Assembly: GCF_004770145.1 (NCBI RefSeq)
Contig: NZ_RQFW01000019.1
Location: forward strand, 434,001-498,000
Length of the DNA: 64,000 bases
Source: Leptospira bourretii
Lineage (GTDB): Bacteria; Spirochaetota; Leptospiria; Leptospirales; Leptospiraceae
Reading direction: 5' to 3'
Under the pieces are notes generated by a model. The model searched no databases, was not told the origin of the DNA, and saw only the letters and a list, made by a program, of their open reading frames with translations. Of this stretch, positions 28,958 through 37,300 are shown one piece after another (the stretch's first letter is position 1; the number at the start of each line of letters is the position of its first letter). The position numbers and the translations under genes were made by a program.

Positions 28958-29785
28958 TTACGGGCGGCTTGCTTGTGGTGATAAAGTTTCCCAGTGGTAA
29001 ACAGGACTTGTTTCCCCGGAAAATTGATGTTCGATTGTTTTTAAGTCTTTAAAGTTTTCAAATAAACTTGCATTTAATGCACGTATTGTGGACTCCATGG
29101 CAAGGATCCTACGTTTGTTCACAACCTCTTCTGGTTCTTTAGGGCCAGTTTCTGATCCAGCCGAGTAATAGGTAATGGTATCAACAGGAGCATTGGGGTT
29201 TTCATCTTCAGAATCCCCAGTTTCTTCCGATTTGGTGCGAGGCAGTCTGTATTTTTCCATCACATCTTGTAAAATTTCTACATTCCAATCGATCACAAGT
29301 TTTGAATTTTTTTCTAAAAACCAGGACTGCTTTAATGCAAATCGAATGTCCAAAAGTTTTTTCGGAGAAAAAAGTTTACCATCTTTAGCCAATGCTTCCA
29401 CAGAATCAAAGTAAGGTGGTGATCCCACTTCACCCACAATTTGATAAATCAAATCGCCTGGTTCATCCCTTTTCAATACCTTTCTGTGGATGGGAATTTG
29501 TTCCCCTTCACCATTCGAAATATAAATTACAATTGGTTCTCTGTGATCAAAAGAAGGATAAGAATAGAGTTGGAAAGGAACAAGAAGTCTAAATGGATTT
29601 TGTTCTGCTAATATAAAAAAACTAAAAAAGATCAGTAGAGAAAACCAAGAGGCAAACAAAAAGATAAAATCACGAGTTAGTTTGGTTTCTCCCGTTCCGA
29701 TTTTGTAAAATCGAATGATTAGGTCTTTTATGATTTCTTTTAGAGAACGAAGATATTCTTTAATCTTTTGAAGATGCGTATTCAT
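28958..29785 (-). CDS. Membrane-anchored protein, possible GerMN-like domain
   Basis: 275 residues from ATG 29785, which follows AAAGGAAT. One transmembrane segment (about 35-57, FIFLFASWFSLLIFFSFFIL), then an extracytoplasmic domain with IVIYISNGEGEQIPIHRKV and a conserved-looking spacing of strands and helices resembling GerMN domains, often found with amidases. It overlaps the amidase gene by 26 bases. The GerMN assignment is tentative. An acidic linker (SEETGDSEDENPN) precedes the C-terminal helix. Confidence 0.6.
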   Translation of the reverse strand: MNTHLQKIKEYLRSLKEIIKDLIIRFYKIGTGETKLTRDFIFLFASWFSLLIFFSFFILAEQNPFRLLVPFQLYSYPSFDHREPIVIYISNGEGEQIPIHRKVLKRDEPGDLIYQIVGEVGSPPYFDSVEALAKDGKLFSPKKLLDIRFALKQSWFLEKNSKLVIDWNVEILQDVMEKYRLPRTKSEETGDSEDENPNAPVDTITYYSAGSETGPKEPEEVVNKRRILAMESTIRALNASLFENFKDLKTIEHQFSGETSPVYHWETLSPQASRP

Positions 29786-30872
29786 GGATTCCTTTGATGA
29801 CACTGCGAGCAATTTTCTTTTGGTAGTTTTTGTCCCGCAAACGTTTGCTTTCCTCAGGGTTTGTCAGATACCCCATTTCCACAAGTACCGCAGGCATAAG
29901 GCTTCCTCGCAAGACGGAAAAATCTGCCTTTTTCACACCCCGAGAGGGAATCTCTGGGCTTAAGGCCTTTTCATACTGGAGAGCCACAGCACTTGCCAAT
30001 TTTTTTGACCGCCTTTGCGTGACACTGGACAACATCTGGGATTGGATCTGGGAGACAACTGGGTTCTTATGTTTTCCCACATACCTGTTTTCCAAAATGG
30101 CCGTTTCACGAGCGGCCTCCGTACTTGGACTTTGGGAAAGGTAATAGACTTCAAAACCTGCTGCCTTATCGGAAAGGGAAGCATTACAATGGAAACTAAT
30201 AAAGACCACATCCCTTGTATCATGCAACATTTGGTTTGCCATTTTGGACCGGTCTTCTAACTCCACAAAGGAATCATTTTTTCGAATCATCTGCACCCGA
30301 ATTTCTGGATAGTACTTCCGTAAGTACAAATAAGTATAACGAGCCACACCAAGACTTACATCCTTTTCAAAATATCCAGAGGGATCCGAAGTTCCTGGGT
30401 CCTTTCCTCCGTGGCCTGCATCAATGACGATGGCTTTTACATTGAGGTTTCGTTTGGGAGTTGGTTCTTTGGGAATGAGAACCCAAAGTTCCGTTTCTTT
30501 GAATTGATACCGCACATCATAAGAGATTAGATTGAGTAAAACGGCTTCCACAAGATCCAAAGGAAGATACACATCTTCTTCTTTTTTTAAAATGGCTTTG
30601 GGGATTTTGTAAATTTTTCCATCCAGGGTATAAAAACTAGATCCTAGGCGAAATTGTATGTTCCCTTGGGGGGTGTAAATGGAACCAACTCTTGTGAACT
30701 TTTTTAATTTGGTGGAAAGTTCGGGCAGAATCGATTTTAAATCAGAAAATGCCACGTAGTTCCCTTTTCCGTAGAGCGGAAGTTTGGCGACTTCAGCAAA
30801 TACGGAATTGGAAAAAATACAGAAACAAAGAAGGACTAATCTTTTTTGAAGATAGAAAGAATTCGCTGCCAA
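29760..30872 (-). CDS. N-acetylmuramoyl-L-alanine amidase (Amidase_3, AmiC type)
   Basis: 370 residues. Signal segment (about 8-26, ending NSVFAE), an N-terminal copper-amine-oxidase-like/AMIN-type region, then Amidase_3: VIDAGHGGKDPGTSD (zinc His), YFEKDVSLG (zinc Glu), VFISFHCNAS (zinc His), and PAVLVEMGYLTNPEE (catalytic Glu). It cleaves peptide stems from peptidoglycan, used in cell separation. Starts from TTG 30872 inside the end of the helicase gene. Confidence 0.92.
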   Translation of the reverse strand: MAANSFYLQKRLVLLCFCIFSNSVFAEVAKLPLYGKGNYVAFSDLKSILPELSTKLKKFTRVGSIYTPQGNIQFRLGSSFYTLDGKIYKIPKAILKKEEDVYLPLDLVEAVLLNLISYDVRYQFKETELWVLIPKEPTPKRNLNVKAIVIDAGHGGKDPGTSDPSGYFEKDVSLGVARYTYLYLRKYYPEIRVQMIRKNDSFVELEDRSKMANQMLHDTRDVVFISFHCNASLSDKAAGFEVYYLSQSPSTEAARETAILENRYVGKHKNPVVSQIQSQMLSSVTQRRSKKLASAVALQYEKALSPEIPSRGVKKADFSVLRGSLMPAVLVEMGYLTNPEESKRLRDKNYQKKIARSVIKGIHEYASSKD

Positions 30873-32446
30873 ATCGATAGTTTCTGTTTTTTAGATTTTT
30901 TCACTTCGTTGATATCGAAGAGATTTCTTCTTGGATCATTCTTTTGGTAAGATTTCCCTGGCTGGTTTTTCTTATGTTGGCCTTTGCCCTTTCCATCCTT
31001 AGGATGATGGCCATGTTTGAATTCATGGTGGGTCATTTTGGCCGGGTGTTTATGATCACCTTCTCCCTCATGTTGGTGCGGGTGTGACATCTTTGCTGGC
31101 GGGTGGTGTTTTTCCCCTTTTCCTTTCCCACGTCCACGGTCTCCTGAACGGTTTTGATTTCTATCACCTGACCTGTGTTCGCCGCCTCTTTGTTCTCCCC
31201 CTCGTCTTGGTTTCCCACCACGACCACCGCGGTCTCCCCTTTCCCGATCTTGGTATTTTTTTTCACCAGGGATGGCTTCATCGGCAAATACAGGAGTGAA
31301 CTCTCCCTTAGGAAATTCCAAATACTCTTCACGAATTTCCCCGATCGGAATTTTGGAATTTAGGTAACGTTCAATTCGTTCGAGTTCGGTATAATCTGTT
31401 TCGGAACAAAATCCAATGGACATACCCTTTCTTCCCGCACGGGCAGTACGTCCAATTCTATGTACATAGTTTTCTGCATCTTGTGGTAGATCATAATTAT
31501 AAACTACATCGATATTTTCGATATCGATCCCACGAGAAGCAACATCTGTCGCAATGAGATACTTATACTTTCCTTCTTTAAAATCTCTTAGGAGACGAAT
31601 TCGTTTTTTTTGGTCGAGTTCAGAAGAAAGCCCTGTGGCCGTGATTCCAAATTTTCGAAGAACCGAAACGATCTTTGGAATGTTCATTTTGTAATTGGTA
31701 AAAATGATTCCAAGTCCTTCGATCTCATTGTGTAACAGAGAGTTTACGAGGTAAGGGAGTTTTTCTTCCCGTCCCAAGTGGAGCAAATTTTGGTCGATTC
31801 TTTCGGTGATGACTTTTTCTGGATTGATATGGACTTCAATCGGATCATTCAAATACTTACTGGCAAGTCTTACCACTTCGTAACTTAAAGTAGCACTAAA
31901 AAGAAGAGACTGTTTTCTATTTTTACATTTGTGAAAAATGTATTTGAGATCTTGGACAAATCCCATATCGAACATTCTGTCTGCTTCATCCAAAATCACT
32001 ACTTTGATATTTTCCAAAGAAAGGCCATGATTTTTGACAAAGTCAATGAGGCGTCCGGGTGTTGCGACAATGAGACAAGCTTTGTTCCCTAACGCCTGTT
32101 CTTGGGAGCGGTAATCCGTTCCCCCGATGATGGTAGCCACACCAAAGTCAGTGAACTCTAAAAGTTTTTTAGCTTCTTCTGCAATTTGAATGGTAAGTTC
32201 TCTTGTGGGTGCAAGGACAAGGGCATAAGGCAAAGGTTCTTCTTCTGTCGCAGACAAAAGTCTGTGGAGAGTCGGAAGTAGGAATGCCATAGTCTTTCCA
32301 GTTCCGGTTTGGGCAAGGCCTGTGAGATCATTTCCCTCCATGGCAAAAGGAATGGATTTGGCTTGGATGGGAGTGAGGTCTGTGTAGCCTATTTTATCTA
32401 GTGCTTTTACAAGAGACTCGTGAAAGGGTAATTCGTTAAATTTCAT
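30836..32446 (-). CDS. DEAD-box RNA helicase with RGG- and His-rich tail
   Basis: 536 residues. Q motif and motif I (LTPIQAKSIPFAM, AQTGTGKT), Ia (PTRELTIQ), II (DEAD), III (SAT), V and VI (HRIGRTARAG) are intact, so it should be an active ATP-dependent RNA helicase of the RhlE/CsdA group. The C-terminal 150 residues are low-complexity: RGG-type repeats, then a histidine/lysine-rich stretch (HHPPAKMSHPHQHEG). The tail probably binds RNA; the His-rich part is unusual. Confidence 0.93.
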   Translation of the reverse strand: MKFNELPFHESLVKALDKIGYTDLTPIQAKSIPFAMEGNDLTGLAQTGTGKTMAFLLPTLHRLLSATEEEPLPYALVLAPTRELTIQIAEEAKKLLEFTDFGVATIIGGTDYRSQEQALGNKACLIVATPGRLIDFVKNHGLSLENIKVVILDEADRMFDMGFVQDLKYIFHKCKNRKQSLLFSATLSYEVVRLASKYLNDPIEVHINPEKVITERIDQNLLHLGREEKLPYLVNSLLHNEIEGLGIIFTNYKMNIPKIVSVLRKFGITATGLSSELDQKKRIRLLRDFKEGKYKYLIATDVASRGIDIENIDVVYNYDLPQDAENYVHRIGRTARAGRKGMSIGFCSETDYTELERIERYLNSKIPIGEIREEYLEFPKGEFTPVFADEAIPGEKKYQDRERGDRGGRGGKPRRGGEQRGGEHRSGDRNQNRSGDRGRGKGKGEKHHPPAKMSHPHQHEGEGDHKHPAKMTHHEFKHGHHPKDGKGKGQHKKNQPGKSYQKNDPRRNLFDINEVKKSKKQKLSIWQRILSIFKKD

Positions 32447-32454
32447 AATGGATT

Positions 32455-33258
32455 TCAGTGTTTTAATTTTCTGGCGATTAGTTCGATGGTATCACCATAG
32501 GCAAATTGGTTTGCATACAGTCGATACAGCCATTCGGGGAGTTTGCCACGAAGGCCTAAATCCCGGTAGGAGTGATACGACATAGGTCTAACATAGTTCA
32601 CTTCAAAGCCAAGGATTGACAAGAGTTTTTTCAAAGAGTGGACAGAGTAGTCAAAAAAGTGGTCAGAGGGATGAGTCAAAAACCATTCCTTGGGATTTGT
32701 CTGGAAACTGGGGCCAAAACTAGAAGGAACGGCAAGATAAAGATACCCACCGGGTCTTGTCCAAGAGTTGATTCGTTTCCAAATCCCTTCGATGTCTTCG
32801 ATATGTTCGATGACAAAAAAAGCAGCGATTAGATCAAACGAATCTTTCCAATCCCCTTCTTCCACCGACAAAACCGAAGTTTGGTCTACATCCAGGCCCA
32901 GAGTGGATTTTGCATATTCTACTTCTTTCGGAGAAAGTTCGAGGCCCCGTGCGTGGTAACCAGCAGTCCTTGCCTCATCCAAAAAAAATCCGGCAGCCGA
33001 TCCAATTTCCAAAAGGGACTTATCCGTTGGTTTTGCCCCCACCGATTCCAGATTTTTTAACCTACGTTTTGCCATACCCCGTAAGTTTGGTTCATCTTCG
33101 TAATAGGATTTTTTGTATTGGGATTTGTATTCTTCCATAAAGTAACTATCCCCATACTCTCTCTGTTTTGCAGGAAGATACCGAAGAACACCCGTAAGTC
33201 GGCATTCTTCGTAATGTTCTGGGAATTCTTTATGGGGTGAAAATTCGAATAAACTCAA
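32455..33258 (-). CDS. SAM-dependent methyltransferase (Methyltransf_23 type)
   Basis: 267 residues. Motif I LLEIGSAAGFFLDEA (SAM-binding glycine loop), acidic LELSP at motif II, FDLIAAFFVIEHIED (motif IV), and RPGGYLYLAVPS (post-motif). An N-terminal region with CRLTGVLRYLP may hold part of a metal or substrate site. Substrate unknown; such enzymes often modify sugars or lipids. ATGA overlap with the upstream TPR gene. Confidence 0.85.
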   Translation of the reverse strand: MSLFEFSPHKEFPEHYEECRLTGVLRYLPAKQREYGDSYFMEEYKSQYKKSYYEDEPNLRGMAKRRLKNLESVGAKPTDKSLLEIGSAAGFFLDEARTAGYHARGLELSPKEVEYAKSTLGLDVDQTSVLSVEEGDWKDSFDLIAAFFVIEHIEDIEGIWKRINSWTRPGGYLYLAVPSSFGPSFQTNPKEWFLTHPSDHFFDYSVHSLKKLLSILGFEVNYVRPMSYHSYRDLGLRGKLPEWLYRLYANQFAYGDTIELIARKLKH

Positions 33259-35357
33259 AAATACGTTCTCTTTTTGGATTCGAGAGATTTTTCATACTGA
33301 GCCCGAGTTGCCCTTTTGTTTTCATAGGCTTCGGTAAGGCTTGGGTTAAGGTCAATGGCTGTTTGGAAACTAGAGAGTGCTCTTTTAAATTCCCCATTTT
33401 TAAAATAACAAACTCCCAAATAATTGTGAGCCTTAGAAGAAATGGTAGGCGTCACATCAGAGCGAGTGATGACCGTTAGTTCCTCGATGGCTTTTTCCCG
33501 GTCGACGAGAGAACCCGAATCAATTAAAATTTTAGAAAGAACTAACCTTGATTCCATATCTTCGGGATCGATATGAGTGGCACGAAAGGCTTCTTCTTTG
33601 GCTTTTTTAGAAAGCCCAGAGTTTCCGCTACTTGCATAATTCAGTGCCAGTTTTCGATGAGCCAATTTAATTTCTTTTGGGTCTTTGGAATTTTCCAAAA
33701 CATAAACGAGCATCTTTTCTGCGGCCGGATAGTTTTTAGTTTGGATGTACACATCGGCAAGTTTCAATCTTGCTTCATACAGTTCCGGTTTCCAAGCGAT
33801 GGCTTCTTCATATTCGGCAATGGCTTCTGAATAAAAACGGTTCTCTAAATAATAATCGGCAATGGCAAGTCGTGATGGCACATGGTTCGGATCCAGGGCC
33901 TGTGACTTACGTAGGGACTCAATGGCCATCGTTGGTTTTCCCGCATGTAAATAGGTTAGGCCCAAATTATAATAAGCCGATTGGTTTTTAGGATTTAAGG
34001 ACAGTGCCCCTTCAAAAGCAGTAATACTTTCCGAATACCGTTCCATCTCATCTAAGATGATCCCAAGATTTACATAAGCGGTTTCCGAATATGTATCCCC
34101 TGGGGTGAGACGAATGATCCTACGAAACAAACTTTCTGCTTCGACAAGTTCTCCTTTTTTATAATAGAGTTCCGACAAAGCAAAAAGGGAATCCACATCA
34201 CTGGGTTTGAGTAACAAAGCTTTTTTTAAAGCCGTGATGGCCATATTGGTTTGGCCCATCGATAGGAAGGCGTCTGCAATATAACGATACACTTCTGGTT
34301 CGTTGGCATTGGAATCGAGGGCTTTTTGAAAGTATTTGGCCGCTTCTTCTGGCACTTTCTTTTTTAAATACACCAAACCTAGGTTATAGTAAGATTTGGC
34401 ATCGTTTGTTTTCAAACGAATCACTTCTCTGAAATAAAACTCGGCCCTATCATAATCTTCTCTTTGGTAGAAGATGGTACCAAGATGGCCATAAGATAAA
34501 ACGGCTGTTTGGGAATTGGGTGCTGTTTGTACTACCTTTTGGAATTCAGAAATGGCCTCTGCAATATTTCCTTGTTTTAAATAACTAATGGCTAAGTTGT
34601 AAGTAAGGGTGACATCTGCCGGTGCCAAAGACTGTCCTTCTTTGTAGGCTTCAATGGCACTGGCCGGATCCCCAATCTCTTGGAATAAATTTCCTTGGAG
34701 GAGTGCCACACGGTAATCATTCGGAGCAATTTCTTTGGCTCTTTCCGCAGCACGCCTTGCTTCTTCAAATTTCCCTGCATGTTTGAATGCGAGGGATAAA
34801 TTATAAAATGCAAAATAGTTTTTGGAATCGTATTGGATGGCTTTTTCTAATCGTTCAATGGCATTGATATAACGACCGGCTTCATCATACATCACCCCAA
34901 GAACGGTGAGGGCAATGGATTTGTCTTCGTCTGAGCCTGGTGAATTTAAAAACTCTTCACAAACATTTCCCACTCGGTTCACATAACGGTTGTGATAGGC
35001 ATTGAGACATGCCGCCAGTTTGGGATTTACCGAATCATCTGGAAGGTAAGGTTTATCCACAAGAAGGTTTAAAGCTTTTTTATCAGTGGGGAGGTTCTTT
35101 AAGGCTTTTGCGATTTCTTCTGGATTCTTTTTTTTCTCCAGATACCACCAGTACCCGGCGGTCAAAAATCCAAGGACTAGGGCAACAAGGAAGGACCAAA
35201 ACAGAAAAGATAAAACAGGACGGCGGGCGGTGGTTTCTGATTCGTAAGTGGTTTCTTTTTCACGACCCAGGTTCCGTAAGTATGGATCTTCCTGGTAATA
35301 ACTTGGCTGTGAAGACTGCTCTTCAATGCGAAACCGGTTTTTTTGGATGGGATCCAT
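33255..35357 (-). CDS. Membrane-anchored TPR protein
   Basis: 700 residues. Cytoplasmic N-terminus, one transmembrane segment (about 49-70, FLFWSFLVALVLGFLTAGYW), then about 16 tandem TPR units, for example YYNLGLVYLKKKVPEEAAKYF and YYNLGLTYLHAGKPTMAIESL. Probably a periplasmic assembly scaffold. Overlaps the methyltransferase gene and sits just after nusB. Confidence 0.88.
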   Translation of the reverse strand: MDPIQKNRFRIEEQSSQPSYYQEDPYLRNLGREKETTYESETTARRPVLSFLFWSFLVALVLGFLTAGYWWYLEKKKNPEEIAKALKNLPTDKKALNLLVDKPYLPDDSVNPKLAACLNAYHNRYVNRVGNVCEEFLNSPGSDEDKSIALTVLGVMYDEAGRYINAIERLEKAIQYDSKNYFAFYNLSLAFKHAGKFEEARRAAERAKEIAPNDYRVALLQGNLFQEIGDPASAIEAYKEGQSLAPADVTLTYNLAISYLKQGNIAEAISEFQKVVQTAPNSQTAVLSYGHLGTIFYQREDYDRAEFYFREVIRLKTNDAKSYYNLGLVYLKKKVPEEAAKYFQKALDSNANEPEVYRYIADAFLSMGQTNMAITALKKALLLKPSDVDSLFALSELYYKKGELVEAESLFRRIIRLTPGDTYSETAYVNLGIILDEMERYSESITAFEGALSLNPKNQSAYYNLGLTYLHAGKPTMAIESLRKSQALDPNHVPSRLAIADYYLENRFYSEAIAEYEEAIAWKPELYEARLKLADVYIQTKNYPAAEKMLVYVLENSKDPKEIKLAHRKLALNYASSGNSGLSKKAKEEAFRATHIDPEDMESRLVLSKILIDSGSLVDREKAIEELTVITRSDVTPTISSKAHNYLGVCYFKNGEFKRALSSFQTAIDLNPSLTEAYENKRATRAQYEKSLESKKRTYF

Positions 35358-35365
35358 TCTTTTTA

Positions 35366-35788
35366 TTATTTGGGATTTTTCGCTACGATCTCCTTCTTAT
35401 AGAAGGCATCCAGTAGACCGTTGATGAACTGGGCTGATTCATCCGTTTCAAATTCTTTCGTGAGTTCCACCGCTTCATTGATGACAACGGGGGCCGCAAG
35501 GAAAGGTTCCTTTTGCAAACTAAGGATTGATAAACGTAAAATACAGCGGTTGACCACGGAAATACGCGAAAGTTCCCAATTCTCCGAATACTTCTTGATT
35601 AGAGTATCGATGCTTTTTCGATTTTCGACCACTCCTTTCACAAGAAAGACAGCATAATCCTTTTCTTCACGAGTGATTTTTTTGTCATACCAATCGAATT
35701 TCATAGCTCGGTCCGGATCGGTTCCGACGAGGTCAATTTGGTAGAGGCACATTAGGGCAAGACTTCGCCCGCGGTGTCTAGAACTCAT
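35366..35788 (-). CDS. nusB: Transcription antitermination factor NusB
   Basis: 140 residues: [17 protein letters not shown] at the N-terminus, [20 protein letters not shown], and [30 protein letters not shown] in shorter blocks, all classic NusB. Binds boxA with NusE in rRNA antitermination. ATGA overlap with ribH, a common gene order. Confidence 0.95.
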   Translation of the reverse strand: MSSRHRGRSLALMCLYQIDLVGTDPDRAMKFDWYDKKITREEKDYAVFLVKGVVENRKSIDTLIKKYSENWELSRISVVNRCILRLSILSLQKEPFLAAPVVINEAVELTKEFETDESAQFINGLLDAFYKKEIVAKNPK

Positions 35789-36252
35789 CCGATCTCTTTG
35801 AAAAGATTTGCCATTTCAATGGCTGTGGTGGCTGCTTCGTATCCTTTGTTTCCCGCTTTGGTACCGGCTCTTTCAATGGCTTGTTCAATGGATTCTGTGG
35901 TGATGACACCAAAAATCACAGGAACAGATCCGTCCGCTACCGATCCTACTTTTGCTGCTTCCCCAGAAACCAAATCATAATGCGAAGTGGCCCCACGAAT
36001 CACAGCGCCCAGGCAAACGATGGCAGAGAATTGGTATTTTTTGGACCCAAGGACACGTTTTACGGTTTGTGGGAGTTCGAAGGCACCGGGAACATAGATG
36101 ACAGTGACATCGGAATCTGCGATTCCATGTTGTCTGTATGCATCTTTTGCCCCTTTGAGTAGAGACTCAGTAATGAATTCATTAAACTTTGAAACGATGA
36201 CACAATGTTTTTGTCCGTTTCCGATGCGGGTGCCTTCCAGAGTAGCTGTCAT
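35785..36252 (-). CDS. ribH: 6,7-dimethyl-8-ribityllumazine synthase
   Basis: 155 residues: [54 protein letters not shown] (with the His and Arg of the active site), [20 protein letters not shown]. Catalyses the penultimate step of riboflavin synthesis from the pyrimidine-dione and 3,4-dihydroxybutanone phosphate; forms icosahedral or pentameric shells. Coupled to nusB. Confidence 0.96.
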   Translation of the reverse strand: MTATLEGTRIGNGQKHCVIVSKFNEFITESLLKGAKDAYRQHGIADSDVTVIYVPGAFELPQTVKRVLGSKKYQFSAIVCLGAVIRGATSHYDLVSGEAAKVGSVADGSVPVIFGVITTESIEQAIERAGTKAGNKGYEAATTAIEMANLFKEIG

Positions 36253-36275
36253 GTATCCAAAATCCTAGGGGGGTG

Positions 36276-36428
36276 TTATTTCGCAAGACGAATGACAAGG
36301 GTAATCTTTCCGTCAGGATTTTCTACTACTTCAAACCCGTCTCGTTCGAGAGCTTTTTTGGCTCGGTAGATCGCTAGATTCACAACATTGGTTTTTTCTT
36401 CCTGCAGTTTTTCTGATTCCCGGTTCAT
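36276..36428 (-). CDS. Small 50-residue protein upstream of ribH
   Basis: ATG at 36428 with a strong ribosome-binding site (GAGGGGAT), TAA at 36276-36278. The product starts MNRESEKLQEEKTN and ends DGKITLVIRLAK. It is charged and helical at first (VVNLAIYRAKKALERDGFEV) and then strand-like. Its good ribosome site and position 23 bases before ribH suggest a real first gene of the ribH-nusB operon. No family recognised. Confidence 0.65.
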   Translation of the reverse strand: MNRESEKLQEEKTNVVNLAIYRAKKALERDGFEVVENPDGKITLVIRLAK

Positions 36429-36532
36429 AGATCCCCTCTCCCCTTAAAGTTCGGAAGCCCGACCATCCAATCTTAAATACCAATGGCTTTACAAGGTAGA
36501 ATTGTTTTCCTCTTATGTCATATAGGAAGAAA

Positions 36533-36970
36533 ATGAAGAAAAAGAAATCTATAAAGAAGGCCAAAAAAAGGAAACCGGTAGTGTATACCGAAAGTGACTT
36601 TATCGTAAAACCTTCTTCTGTTCCCAATATTGGAATGGGACTATTCACCAAACAAACATTATACAAGGGAGATACCGTTGGTTATTACATGGGTAAAATC
36701 ATTACCGATGAACAAGCGGAATCAAACAAATACGTAGACTCTAAATACCTACTTTGGATCTGTAAAGACTGGTGGATTTATGGGGAAGGACGTGAATCCA
36801 ATTACACCCGTTATATCAACCACTCCTCAAAACCCAATGCGGAACTCATCACTTCTGTCAGATGGAAAACGGCTAGGTTCAAAGTGTTAAAAACAATCCC
36901 GGAAGGTGGAGAAATATTTTTTGATTATGGAAAAGACTACTGGGACAATGTGGACTTCAAACCGAAGTAA
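36533..36970 (+). CDS. SET-domain protein (putative lysine methyltransferase)
   Basis: 145 residues from ATG 36533, which has AGGAAG upstream; ATG 36515 is the alternative. A lysine-rich N-terminus precedes a compact SET domain: [19 protein letters not shown] at the start, [15 protein letters not shown] (the R-Y-x-N-H-S motif binding SAM), and [13 protein letters not shown] (catalytic Tyr region). Family members methylate protein lysines. The zinc-binding post-SET cysteines are absent. Target unknown. Confidence 0.87.
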   Translation: MKKKKSIKKAKKRKPVVYTESDFIVKPSSVPNIGMGLFTKQTLYKGDTVGYYMGKIITDEQAESNKYVDSKYLLWICKDWWIYGEGRESNYTRYINHSSKPNAELITSVRWKTARFKVLKTIPEGGEIFFDYGKDYWDNVDFKPK

Positions 36971-37020
36971 AGGGATGTTTTGACCAAAACGAATCGTTTG
37001 GTCAAAAGAGAAAATAAACA

Positions 37021-37041
37021 AACGGTCTAAAGAAGACCGTT
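37021..37041 (-). terminator. Hairpin at the end of the small exported-protein gene
   Basis: Perfect 8-bp stem AACGGTCT/AGACCGTT with a 5-base loop, overlapping the stop codon at 37027; on the minus strand it is followed by TGTTTATTTTC, a T-rich tail. A second stem TTTTGACCAAA/TTTGGTCAAAA (36978-37007) lies just after the SET gene. Together they separate the convergent genes. Confidence 0.6.
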
Positions 37042-37233
37042 ATTTCCAAAAGAAGTTTTAGTGGAGGTTTTGAGAGCATCAGAAGCTTCCAAAGCTTCCG
37101 TATAACGGATGACAGAATCATCCATCCGAAACACTCCTTCCGTTGTTTCTTTGTGCACAAAGCGGCAAACCAAAAGATTAGCAGCAAAGAAAAGGACTGC
37201 AAGAACCAAGGGGAAACGATACGAATTCGACAT
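37027..37233 (-). CDS. Small exported or membrane protein
   Basis: 68 residues starting at an ATG preceded by GGAGGG. A hydrophobic N-terminal segment (about 6-24, FPLVLAVLFFAANLLVCRF) is a signal anchor or signal peptide; Cys23 in NLLVC could be a lipobox in spirochaete style. The rest is short and hydrophilic (MDDSVIRYTEALEASDALK). No family recognised. Upstream is a 67-base gap to the GH57 gene. Confidence 0.65.
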   Translation of the reverse strand: MSNSYRFPLVLAVLFFAANLLVCRFVHKETTEGVFRMDDSVIRYTEALEASDALKTSTKTSFGNNGLL

Positions 37234-37300
37234 AAAACCCTCCGATTTAAGTTAAGCCTCTTACCCGGCCCTTCCCAGGCAAGAAATTTTTAGAAGAATT

